A stretch of 64,000 nt of DNA from Cyanidiococcus yangmingshanensis (Eukaryota > Rhodophyta > Bangiophyceae > Cyanidiales > Cyanidiaceae): the NCBI GenBank assembly GCA_013995675.1, contig VWRR01000002.1, forward strand, positions 62,001-126,000. Reading direction: 5' to 3'. Position 1 is the stretch's first letter. Every line of letters starts with the position of its first letter. Below are positions 30,250 through 39,515 of this stretch, in pieces. Position numbers and translations under genes: made by a program. The notes beneath the pieces were generated by a model that ran no database searches, was not told the DNA's origin, and saw nothing but the letters and a program-made list of their open reading frames with translations.

Positions 30250-30975
30250 ATGGATACCACCACAGCGTCGACAGTCCCGATTCCAAAGACGGATCCGAGC
30301 CGATGGTCATTAGATCAACCGCCTGAGAATCCAACGCTGCTTTTCTTCTTTGGTTCAGAAGCTGCCGATGTGGCTGCCGCGAGCCGCAGCGTGTACCGGG
30401 CGTTGCTGGCTCAACAGGAACAATGTCACCCTCATTTGGACGTGATGTGCTTCGATGTCTATGAACAGCGAGGGACGCTGGACAAGATTCTTCAAAAGTA
30501 TGACGTTCGAGCTGTGCCGACAGTGCTTGGTTTCCCTGCGCGCGCCGAACAGCCGCTGGGTCGTGTCGAGGGTGCCTACCCGGCTCGAGTTGGCGCGTTG
30601 GCGGAGCAGATCACGAGCGGCACACTGCTTATGGAGAGCGTGAGTGTGCAGGAACGCATACGGAGAATGATTGAAAAGAACCAGGTGCTGTTGTTTATGA
30701 AGGGAACACCCGATAGACCACGATGCGGGTTCAGCCAACAAATCGTCCAACTTCTCTTAGAGGAACTCGAGCTTCCACGATCGCGTCTCGCCACCTTCGA
30801 TGTACTCTCCGACGAGGCCATTCGACAGGGACTCAAGGAGTATAGTCAGTGGCCAACCTTCCCGCAGCTCTATATCCGCGGTGAACTGATCGGCGGGCTG
30901 GATGTTTGTCGTGAAATGACGCGCTCGGGTGAGTTGGCGGAACTGCTCGCTGCGACTCTAGAAACTGAGCACTGA
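30250..30975 (+). CDS. PICOT/Grx3-type monothiol glutaredoxin
   Basis: Iron-sulfur cluster carrier of the Grx3/Grx4 (PICOT) group, with an N-terminal thioredoxin-like domain (about residues 1-115: LLFFFGSEAADV, YDVRAVPTVLGFP) lacking the CxxC site, and a C-terminal monothiol glutaredoxin domain (about 135-240). The latter has VLLFMKGTPDRPRCGFSQQI with the CGFS motif, YSQWPTFPQLYIRGELIGG and GGLDVCREM, all glutathione and cluster-binding signatures. ATG at 30250; the frame is intact (241 aa). Only one Grx domain is present, as in fungal rather than plant proteins. Confidence 0.93.
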   Translation: MDTTTASTVPIPKTDPSRWSLDQPPENPTLLFFFGSEAADVAAASRSVYRALLAQQEQCHPHLDVMCFDVYEQRGTLDKILQKYDVRAVPTVLGFPARAEQPLGRVEGAYPARVGALAEQITSGTLLMESVSVQERIRRMIEKNQVLLFMKGTPDRPRCGFSQQIVQLLLEELELPRSRLATFDVLSDEAIRQGLKEYSQWPTFPQLYIRGELIGGLDVCREMTRSGELAELLAATLETEH

Positions 30976-31651
30976 GCCCGAAATCAGATGAATGCGCGAG
31001 ACCTGCTAAGTGTTGGCGGCTTGAGTTTGTACTGTCGTGATCGATTTGTTATGGACAAGCGGGACAATATAGGATCCGGTGGCGAGACCCGTCCATCGCG
31101 ATCGCGGCTCGAGTCGACTTGAGCGTGAAGCGCTGGCTTTTGATGCCTGGGCTAGCGGACTGGCTGGCGCGACGCGGATCAGTCGCGCGCAGGTAACCAT
31201 TCGAATGCATCCAACGATGCGATGAGCACGGGTAACGAGTCCGAGAAACCAATACATACAGAAGCGGTTTTCATGTAGAACAATTCGGTTCAAAGGCTTT
31301 AAGGAAGCACGAGAAGTAGTTCTTCGCTTGGCATACCCAGAGCGGTATCCTGACATAGGATCCATACCGGCGACTAAGACGACCATCTGACCGTGTGGTT
31401 GAGTCCTCTAAACTCGAAAAATGGTGCTCTTACCTCGGACATGACCCAGCTTGAAGCTGCTGCTGTCGTATCGTCGACGCAATTCGGACGTCGAGCCTTC
31501 GTTCGCGCGGTAGAATCTCATTGAAGCACCCGATTCGGCCAGTGACGCATATTTGTCGGGCGAGCGAGCACGGCTACACCCGTCGTTTCCTAATTCTGAC
31601 AAAATTGTTCTCTTCATGGACATTTGAATCAATGGGTGGCATCTCGACGAG
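30976..31651. other. Intergenic region
   Basis: Between the convergent ends of the glutaredoxin and HMCES genes. Short minus frames only (31006-31386, 31408-31632); no motif seen. Confidence 0.45.
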
Positions 31652-32678
31652 CTATCTATTCAGATTGCCTGCTGCGTTTGGGCCCTTGTGCTGACCTTGC
31701 CTTCTGGGTGCAAAAGCGCTCGATGGCTTGATCCAACGCACCATCTGCTCAGATTGCCTGCTGCGTTTGGGCCCTTGTGCTGACCTTGTCTTCTTGGTAC
31801 ACAATCGCTCGATGGTCTGATCCGACGGTGATCTTTTCAGCACGCTGGCGAATGACTGTCGAATATCTACACTGGACTTGTCAACGGACTCGATAGGCCG
31901 CAACTGGACCAAAGAGGGGTCATCATTCTTGACGGAGGACACCGCCCTAGATACGGCATGCCAGGCGACCTGATCGGTTGGGCGCAGGCAACGTTCTGCG
32001 GCATCACGAGCCGACACGCGATCGACATCCAGCCAGGTCTCGAGCTTTTCGACGGTGTCCAAAATCGCAGGCATACGGTCATGCATCCACAATAGATCAG
32101 GACTTGCTGAGACGGTGAAGATAGCAAAGCGATTCAATATCCGTGTCTTCGACGAACATTGCCGCCATAAAGAGAGGCGTTGTCCCGGGCTCGCCAGCAT
32201 CTGCTGACACGCATGATGCATGTTCAGCGTCCAGCGACTTGCGCGAAAAGATGAAATAGGGCACACGCACCGTCTTGGACGACAGCTTGACTTTTGCACT
32301 GCCTTTTTGAACCGCCGGATCAGCTGATGTCCATTCGTAAAAACCATTCGCGACAACGACTGCACGATGGCCAGACTCGAGCGCTCTGCGAAACGTCACT
32401 TTGTCGAATGCCGTCTCCGCACGCACATTGATCACCGTTAACGCCGTCCTATTTTTCACGCCATAACCACCCGGTATGGAAATCGCCCAACGCATCGGTT
32501 GCAGTACTCGTTTCCCAGCAACCAAACGCACCAAAGGTACCGTCTGCTGAGGGGCTACATTATAACGAGGCCGATAGCAATAACGCCTCTCCTGCTCCTT
32601 CTCCAACAACCAGCCACTCGACCCTGCTATCCGCACTAGTTGTTCACGATCGTAATACAGCGCGAAACGACCACACAT
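31652..32678 (-). CDS. HMCES: SRAP-domain abasic-site shield protein (HMCES/YedK)
   Basis: Crosslinks to abasic sites in single-stranded DNA through the N-terminal Cys and has autoproteolytic ability. The true start is the ATG at 32678, giving MCGRFALYYDREQL so Cys2 becomes N-terminal. RPRYNVAPQQTVPLVR, INVRAETAFDKVTFRRAL and VVANGFYEWTSADP (Glu of the active site) are diagnostic. The reading moves by one skipped base near 32126-32128 from EDTDIES to FAIFTVSASPDLLWMHDRMP, which holds the catalytic HDRMP His. The C-terminal ~50 codons come from a tandem duplication (separate entry). Head-to-head with the aminotransferase gene. Confidence 0.92.
31661..31838. repeat. 89-bp tandem duplication at the HMCES 3' end
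   Basis: Unit 1 starts at 31661 and unit 2 at 31750; both begin CAGATTGCCTGCTGCGTTTG, with the first 39 bases identical and the rest slightly diverged. Because 89 is not a multiple of three, the two copies are read in different frames at the end of the HMCES protein, giving related DNA but unrelated tail peptides. Confidence 0.85.
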
Positions 32679-33031
32679 AAAACAACAGCAACAACAACAA
32701 CACCGTGCCGTCCAATTAGACTCGCCAACGAGATCGCTGCCGAGCGGGAGGAGGCGTCGCGAGAACGCGCGTCCATGGGAACGTGCCGGCCGCTGGTCAT
32801 CGCGAGCGCCCGTCGTGGCATGCGCCTGGGGGCCGTGTGTGCCCCAGCGATCGCTGCCAGCGCTCGTCGACGACACGCTGGCCACGGGCGACGATGCGGC
32901 TGCGCACGCAACGGACGACCGCTGAGCGCGCGATCACACCGATTCGATCCCGTCCACGCATCGGGTTGTGTCCGAGCAGGCGTGCAGGAAACGTGGCCTC
33001 GAGACGGGAGACGACGCAAGCCTCAATCATC
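32679..33031. other. HMCES/aminotransferase divergent spacer
   Basis: Shared 353-bp promoter region. A CAA/TTG-type trinucleotide run lies at about 32681-32702, immediately upstream of the HMCES start codon. No protein is supported here: the minus frame through it encodes a Cys run with no conserved part. Confidence 0.5.
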
Positions 33032-34476
33032 ATGTCCGCGGGTTTTGTGAATGATTTGGGTTTGTCGGTTGGTTGCTTGGTAGGAAGACGGGAGAGGATG
33101 CAACTGAGTTTGAAGCATCAACGGAGCCGATGGGTTGTAAAGCGAGCGAAACCGAACGTTCCGTTAACAATGGTCATCGAAGACGCGCCAAGTCGCGAAG
33201 CAGTCGAAAGGCTGGAACGATCGGAGTTTGATCGTTATGTTCAGAATACTTATGCGAGGTATCCGGTGACGTTGGTGAGTGGTCAGGGCGCGACGGTGCG
33301 GGACGACGCTGGTCGTACGTTTATTGACTGCGTGGCTGGGATCGCGACCTGTTCGCTGGGTCACGCTGATTCGCGCCTCAGTTGTCGCTATTTCGGAGCA
33401 AATTCGTCGTCTTCATCACGTTTCTAATTTGTACTATACAGTGGAGCAAGCGAAACTGGCGAAATGGCTGGTTGAACACTCCTGCGGCGATCGGGTTTTC
33501 TTCTGTAACTCGGGTGCAGAAGCGAACGAGGCCGCCCTGAAGCTGGTGCGCAAATACGCCCATACACAGCTTGGTCTGGATATGCCGATCGTGATCACGG
33601 CGCAGAACAGCTTTCATGGCCGAACGCTGGCCACGATCACTGCAACAGGTCAGCCGAAATACCAGCGCGGATTCGAGCCGCTCATGCCGGGGTTTCGTTA
33701 CGTTCCATACAACGATGTCACGGCCTTGGAGCGCGCAGTGGCTGAACTGGTTCAGGTCCAACACTCCTGGTGGAGACGTGTTCGCGGAGCGCCTCGAATG
33801 GGTCTCGCGGCGATCATGCTGGAAGCGCTACAGGGCGAGGGCGGCGTTCGGCCTGGTGATCCCGCCTTCTTTGCGGCTGTGCGTCGTGTCTGTGACGAGA
33901 CCGGTGCACTGCTGGTCATGGACGAAGTCCAAGTTGGCATGGGACGCACTGGGAAGCTCTTCGGTTTTGAGAATCTGTCTATTGAGCCGGATGTGTTCAC
34001 GCTAGCGAAAGGGCTCGGTGGCGGCATACCAATTGGTGCGATGGTCTGCAGCGCGCGTTTGCGCGATGTGCTGCAGCCAGGAGAGCACGCCTCGACATTT
34101 GGGGGGAACCCGCTCGCCTGCAGAGCGGGTCTCGTGGTTACACATGCGCTCACGGAAGACAAAGTGCTGGATAATGTGCGCATACGCGGCGCCCAGCTCC
34201 GAGATGCACTGGAATCTCTGGTAGCCGCGTATCCAGATGCGGCTCGCGAAACTCGCGGCTGGGGACTCATTCAGGGCTTGGAGCTGCGCGAGCCTCGAGC
34301 GCCCCAGTTCGTTCAAGCAGCATTGGGAGAGGGTTTGTTGCTCGTACCAGCGGGTCCGAATGTCAGTTCGCTTCGTGCCGCCATTAACGATCACCGAGCG
34401 CGAACTGGGCCAAGCGATACAGGCAACACGACGAGTCTTCCAGAGCCTCTTCGCCTCGGATTCACGCACCACCTGA
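33032..34476 (+). CDS. Acetylornithine/ornithine-type aminotransferase (class III)
   Basis: PLP-dependent class III transaminase, most like acetylornithine aminotransferase (ArgD) of arginine synthesis. The ATG at 33032 leads into [19 protein letters not shown] and [16 protein letters not shown]. After one skipped base near 33379-33384, [19 protein letters not shown] continues; then [50 protein letters not shown] and [14 protein letters not shown] (PLP Lys). A second one-base skip near 34364-34368 converts the track tail into [18 protein letters not shown], the normal C-terminus, ending at 34476 rather than 34796. The N-terminal ~45 residues are basic and may target plastid or mitochondrion. 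Confidence 0.92.
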
Positions 34477-36012
34477 GACCATTGCACGGCCATCAAGGGG
34501 TCGACTCAAGATCCTGCTCAGAGAGACCCAGAGAGACTCGTGGGCCCGACGCTCCCGGAGACAGCGCGCGCACGCAGTGCACTCCGCAGACGACTATGCG
34601 ATCGAGCGAGTTCCCCATTCTGGGCGCGCAACGTGGAGACTTCTCGTTCCAATCGAGGGAGAATCCACTCTTCGATGAAGATGCGCTCGTGATGATATCT
34701 TTGCGCAGCTGCACGCCAATAAAGTATCTCCAAGACACCTCTCTCACAATTCATACAATGGTGCTCCATGAGGAACTACACGGCAGGACGAAATGAATCC
34801 CGAGACGTCCACCAACGTGGCGGGTACATGCACGCACGCTTCTCCCGAAAGGGGATGCGTGCACGAGTCATTTCCCGCCAATCGACCAGGACCACAAGCT
34901 TTTTCGTTGTTGAACTGGCTTGTGGATTCATCGGCTGAATCACAAAAAGCGTTCACTTGCTTCACGGAAGACACCGCTGCATGTAATCGTGATGTTTTGG
35001 TTTGGTGCCCCCTTTGAGCTTTTTGTCAGAGGAGGTCATCGTTATCGTTTGGGGGATCACGGTCGACTCCTGAGGCAGGCGATGCTCGGTTGACTGCATG
35101 CCATTCAGGGTCGAGGTTCGTTTTAGAGATCACAGGTGGAGTGCCACAGAAACGTTACCGCCATCTGCGTCTGCCCGGCCCATATGAACGCAACTCGCTT
35201 GATGTTGCATGACCAGTAGTGGATATGCGCAAACGTGATCGAGGCAGTATCGCTTCAGACGAGAGGGGCGCATGCAGGATATGCTGCACAGGGGGATCCT
35301 ATTAGACCAGTCTGTTCGCGACGGAAAAGAGGCAAGATCACGGTTGTCCCTGTGGACAACACTTGGGTGGATCCGTGGTCTCCACTGAGCGGCCTCATCA
35401 CGAATCCAAGTGGGGCGCACCCCGCACGACGATCCGTGATGCGCAGAGGCCCTGTTGCGACCCACAAGCGGATGCCGAACTACCATGACAAGATGTCTCA
35501 ATGAACGCAGCGATCTATCCACGGGTTTTTACGCTTCAGCACGTCAATGCGTCGTTGTTCTAAGGAGAGCGCGCGAGTTCTTTACCCAGAAACTCAATGA
35601 CCTCGTGGGCTGACACGAAACACCATGAACGCTGGCAGCGACAGTGGGTTCACGCGGCGTCGCTTCCCCATCGCTCTACTCGAGCGCGCTATTCTCGATG
35701 ACCATAGGGTCCGCAGTGTGCGGTCCACTCTCGCGACAAGTCGTCGAGCGTTCGAGGCGTCCGTCAGGAAAAGGAGGAATGTTGCTGCGAACTCGTCCAG
35801 GCGATACGCTCAGCCACCGCTGGCAGTGCGCTTTCCAAACCGAGAGCCAAACACGTAGTGGCCTCCGTTCAGGTCTGTCGATAAATATCCGACGTGCGCT
35901 AGCTACGAGGCCGATGCCTCCACGCAGTCTCCGTCGATGCGTCGGAGGCATCCCACCATATCCCCAATGTATTTCTATTATAATCACCAACAACGACAGC
36001 CCAAGGTCCGTC
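34477..36012. other. Long intergenic region
   Basis: About 1.5 kb between the 3' ends of the aminotransferase and DUF1995 genes. Frames up to 191 codons (35644-36219, plus strand) overlap the DUF1995 3' end and a competing minus frame; none shows a motif. A short perfect inverted repeat with TGCACGCA arms lies at 34829-34862. No gene supported. Confidence 0.5.
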
Positions 36013-37167
36013 TCATGTCGCTGTACCAAGACGTTCCTCGACCTGTGCAAAACTCGGACGAGCATTGTCCACGGCGATGCAGGTAAATTCGCCATCCGGC
36101 CCGGATTGCAACGTCTGCCACGGTTCGGGGAACACTCGGAAAAGCATACCATTTCGCAGCGGTTTCAGATAGTATATTGGTTCAAAATGCTCAAGATAAC
36201 GCTTGCGGAGAGCAGTTAACCGCGGATAGAAGATTGGCGGATAGTAATTGCTCCGCAAGCGATCCATGGTTCCATTCAGGACCACTATGGTCGCATCCGG
36301 ATACAATTGAGAGGGGCGTTCCAGTTGCAACCATTCCTCTACGTTAAAACCGGGTTGAACGACCAGAATCAAATCTGGTGGTTCAATCTCCGTCAGATGT
36401 GCATGTTTTCGATACATGGGAAGCGCGGTGAGCGTATAGAGGAACTCTCTTGTCCCATACGTCCGTTGAGCTTGTTTCGCCTCTGCGATATCTGGGAAAA
36501 CAACGTGCAGACGTTTCCGCAAAGCGACCACGAAAGGTTTTATAATCTCCTGCGCGTGCAAAGCGTTCGCATCCAAGAGCCTCGACAGAGCAGCATTAGG
36601 ATCTTTCACCGCTGGGAAAGAGATCTCGTAGAGTGCGGGGTAGCACGTCGTCCGCTGCTGGACCTTGGCCAGTACACCCTGGACTTGTCCATGCAACTCG
36701 CTCGTGTTCCGAGGCAACGCTGTCCACTGACAAAAAGGAACATAATCACAACGCCCAATCAAGGTTAAGATGTCCGTAGTTAGGAAGCAGTAAAGAGACG
36801 GGCACGCAACGCCACCCAGGTGCGTTCGTTCCGCTAAGCACTCGCTTGCACCCAACTTGAGGCGAACACTGCCTCGGGTGCTTCTTGGCTCGATAGACGG
36901 CGTTCGTGTCTGCAGTGACCGCTTTTGGTTCTTTGGGGAGGCCCCACCAGTCAAGACCCGAGCCAACACCTGCAGACCAATGCGGATAGACGGTAGCAGT
37001 TCGAGCCACTCGGGCGGTGAACAACCCAGTCGCTCGAGGTCACAGGGGCGCGTATAGCCCCATAGCGGCGGTTGTCTTCCGTCCAGCCATGTCGCTCTGG
37101 GTCCCGCTGGCGTATCGGAGTCGCGCGACAACGAAAAGCGGTGCTCTGGCTCATGTGAACACGTCAT
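36013..37167 (-). CDS. DUF1995 protein (LPA3-like, plastid)
   Basis: Member of the DUF1995 family of cyanobacteria and plastids; plant LPA3 assists photosystem II assembly and another member is fused to adenylate kinase. Family blocks: CYPALYEISFPAVKDPNAAL, VVFPDIAEAKQAQRTYG, LILVVQPGFNVEEWLQLE, NGTMDRLRSNYYPPIFYP and FEPIYYLKPL. The open frame begins with GTG at 37281; the ATG at 37167 (MTCSHEPEHRFSLSRD) is used, giving about 384 residues with ~150 before the domain, ample for a transit peptide. Frame intact. The start is only 3 bp from the upstream-most ATG of the divergent maspardin gene. Confidence 0.87.
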   Translation of the reverse strand: MTCSHEPEHRFSLSRDSDTPAGPRATWLDGRQPPLWGYTRPCDLERLGCSPPEWLELLPSIRIGLQVLARVLTGGASPKNQKRSLQTRTPSIEPRSTRGSVRLKLGASECLAERTHLGGVACPSLYCFLTTDILTLIGRCDYVPFCQWTALPRNTSELHGQVQGVLAKVQQRTTCYPALYEISFPAVKDPNAALSRLLDANALHAQEIIKPFVVALRKRLHVVFPDIAEAKQAQRTYGTREFLYTLTALPMYRKHAHLTEIEPPDLILVVQPGFNVEEWLQLERPSQLYPDATIVVLNGTMDRLRSNYYPPIFYPRLTALRKRYLEHFEPIYYLKPLRNGMLFRVFPEPWQTLQSGPDGEFTCIAVDNARPSFAQVEERLGTAT

Positions 37168-37170
37168 GGG

Positions 37171-38734
37171 ATGTACGCGCTCTTTCCCAGTGAAGTCGAT
37201 AACCAGCAGAGATCGATGAAGCGCCCCAAGGTACTTGACCAGAGTGAATCGGAGTCCTGGGGACAAGGGAGACCCGAACACCCCGGGGGCTTTTCTGACA
37301 CGTTGGGGCCTCGTCGCGCTCGACTTGTTGGCAGTCGCGAGTACCGCCTTTGGTATTACTATGTTTTAGGGAGAGAAAACGCTGTAGGAACGCTGGTTCT
37401 TCTTCCAGACCACCTTAATGGAGCCAGCGGGCTTTATGCACTGGCCACAGCAGCAGCTCTAGCCGGTCACCGAGTTGTTCTAATCGACTGGCCGGAGCAC
37501 GTGCATACCGTAGAGGTGTTTCAAGCGGACCTGGACGAGCTCCTACAAGCACTTTGCGAGAATGAATCAATCACGACGCAGGTGCATCTCGTTGGAGCCG
37601 GTCTTGGTGCCCTGCTCGCGTTGCGATTTGCCCAGTATCATCCGAATAGTGTTGCTTCGCTAGCGCTAGCAGGCGCGCTGTGGCAGCAGGAGACACTCCA
37701 TGGGATGCTTCCTTTATGGTCTCTTGTTGGTCATGCTTGTGCGTCTTCTTTGAAGTTGCCACGGACGTGGCTCGAGCGGAGCCTCCTGGACTCGAGTCGA
37801 GTTACGATCCAGGACGCGCACCTGTATCGACTGCTCTATCCAGTTTTTCGAGACCGCGTGCAGCAAGCGTCTCTAGGCAGCCTTTGTACACGCGTGTGTC
37901 TGCTTCGGAGTGTCGGCAACGTCGGCGCCATTCGCCTCCCCGAGGAGCGCATGTCGCTGATGACTCCGCTACCGCGTGGATGGCGAACGACACAAACGGA
38001 CGGAGATACCGATCTGGATCGGTTTAGTAGAGCTCGATGGCCATATACTGGACCAGCTGCACGAAAGGGTACCCGAGTATCCAGCAATCCCCAGCGGCGT
38101 GGGTCGTTTCCGGCTCAGATAGAGTCTCAGCCTCGGGCCCTGCTCTGGCACAGCTTCAAGCAATGCTTCGCATTCTGGACCAGAAATGCTCACATTTGGT
38201 CGGTGAAAGCTGTCTCAGATGATGCAGACACGATCGCGCTAATGACACTGTTTCCAAGAGCTCGTCGAGCATATCTGAAAGGCCAGTTCAACAATTACCC
38301 ATTTCTGGTTTCCTCCGCAGAGTTCAGGTATGCACGTGCTGGTGCATCTGCGTCGGCAAGCCTATCCAGCATTTCAGCGCACGACCGTGTCTAAACCCAC
38401 ACAGATCATGCGCTCCCTACCAGAGGACACCGAGGACGACAGTGCTGGCAGGGGTAAGTCGGAAAACGTGCCAGGATCAGTTCGCGTATTTGTCTGGTCC
38501 GAAAAAGTTAGATCGATCCCGAGGAACGGAATCATGAACTCGATGGGCGGCTCATGCTCCCAGTCGACATCATGGTCCACAGCTGTCGTGTCGGCCGAGA
38601 CAACGACGTACCAGGACACGTTGACGGATACTTGGCCGGAGGTGGAGACGTCTTCGAGTCCTGCGTCCGATACCAACTCAGAAGCGAGTTTTACCGGCTG
38701 CTCTCCAGCCGACTCGCTTGTGGAACTCGCATAG
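37171..38734 (+). CDS. Maspardin (SPG21)-like alpha/beta hydrolase
   Basis: Alpha/beta-hydrolase-fold protein of the maspardin group, endosome/trans-Golgi associated in animals, with no proven enzyme activity. VLIDWPEHVHTVEVFQADLD, HLVGAGLGALLALRFAQYH (nucleophile-elbow position is GAG, lacking Ser) and FPRARRAYLKGQFNNYPFLV match maspardin (YPNARRAHLKTGGNFPYL). One skipped base near 38326-38328 joins SSAEF to MHVLVHLRRQ, the expected final helix, and the frame then continues into a disordered acidic tail to 38734. The ATG at 37171 nearly touches the divergent DUF1995 start, so the ATG at 37216 (MKRPKVLDQSES) may be the real start. Confidence 0.82.
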
Positions 38735-39515
38735 CCGAGTTAACGATGGAGATACTGAACATCTTTGGGGTGGATACACGCATAGGCGAAGAGGCTTGGT
38801 GTGGAACTGGGGTTCAACGATCGCCTCGCGTTCACTCCTGACGCTTCTGCGAAACTATGACGGCCTCTGAAGCTCCAACAAAGAATTTCAGCTGCTACGC
38901 GAACCTTTTTCGATGCACAGACGAATATGGAACAGCGTTTTGATCAGTCGTCCGGCGAACGAACCAAGCGACGGACGACACGGACACTGCCTGTCCCGAT
39001 CACTTTTCCGTACTGTGTGCCTAACTGTTTTGGTTCAAAGAGATCGCCCTCTCTGAACAGCACTTTAGACGCTTCTGTCTCGCTTCCTCTCAATCTAATC
39101 ACTGGAAACGTTCCCTCAATAGTTTCAAGGGTCACTCGCAAGGACGGCGGCTCCCGGGTGTCGTCACCTGCCCGAATCGCCCCAACATGAACCGCAACGA
39201 ATGACCAGCATCATTCCATCGATTGACAGTGCAAACAAAACTCGTCATGAACTACTATAAAGACGTTTCGGTGACTCATCACGAAAGCGAATGAACCATG
39301 CCCATACTGTCCTCTGCGGTCGTGTTCGAAGGACGAAACGAGTCGGTCGTTGCGGGGACGCCTCCTTATTCGACCCAGCGTTCTCGGGTAGGCGGCTCCG
39401 GTCTCTGGGTGACTCCGAGTGGCGGTTACCTTGCTGCTGTTGGCAACCACTTGGAACGGAATAGCACTCATTGTTTACACTCGCACTGACTCGGTTCTCT
39501 CCGATATAGGACGCA
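38735..39515. other. Intergenic region with a possible small minus-strand gene
   Basis: A 65-codon minus frame at 38944-39141, extendable upstream in frame to about 39205, reads protein-like: SLRVTLETIEGTFPVIRLRG, then SKVLFREGDLFEP and YGKVIGTGSVRVVRRLV. Its beta-strand rhythm recalls the Sm-like RNase P subunit Pop4/Rpp29, but I cannot confirm this. No ATG is in frame without a break. The rest of the interval shows nothing. Confidence 0.3.

Noticed and set aside
32681-32702. Poly-Cys N-terminal extension of HMCES
   Set aside because: It translates a trinucleotide run upstream of the functional start; SRAP proteins require Cys2 directly after the initiator Met, fixing the start at 32678.
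9873-33384. Several frame breaks (9904, 15507, 24322, 33382) fall beside a YYAG, suggesting 3' splice sites of tiny introns
   Set aside because: Conserved protein continues right up to each break, leaving no room for an intron (a 31-nt GT..AG in Aurora would remove the conserved DPxxR segment), and later breaks such as COQ6 lack the AG. One-base indels explain all.
34477-34796. C-terminal extension of the aminotransferase frame to 34796
   Set aside because: Family similarity shows that the real C-terminus lies in the next frame and ends at 34476.
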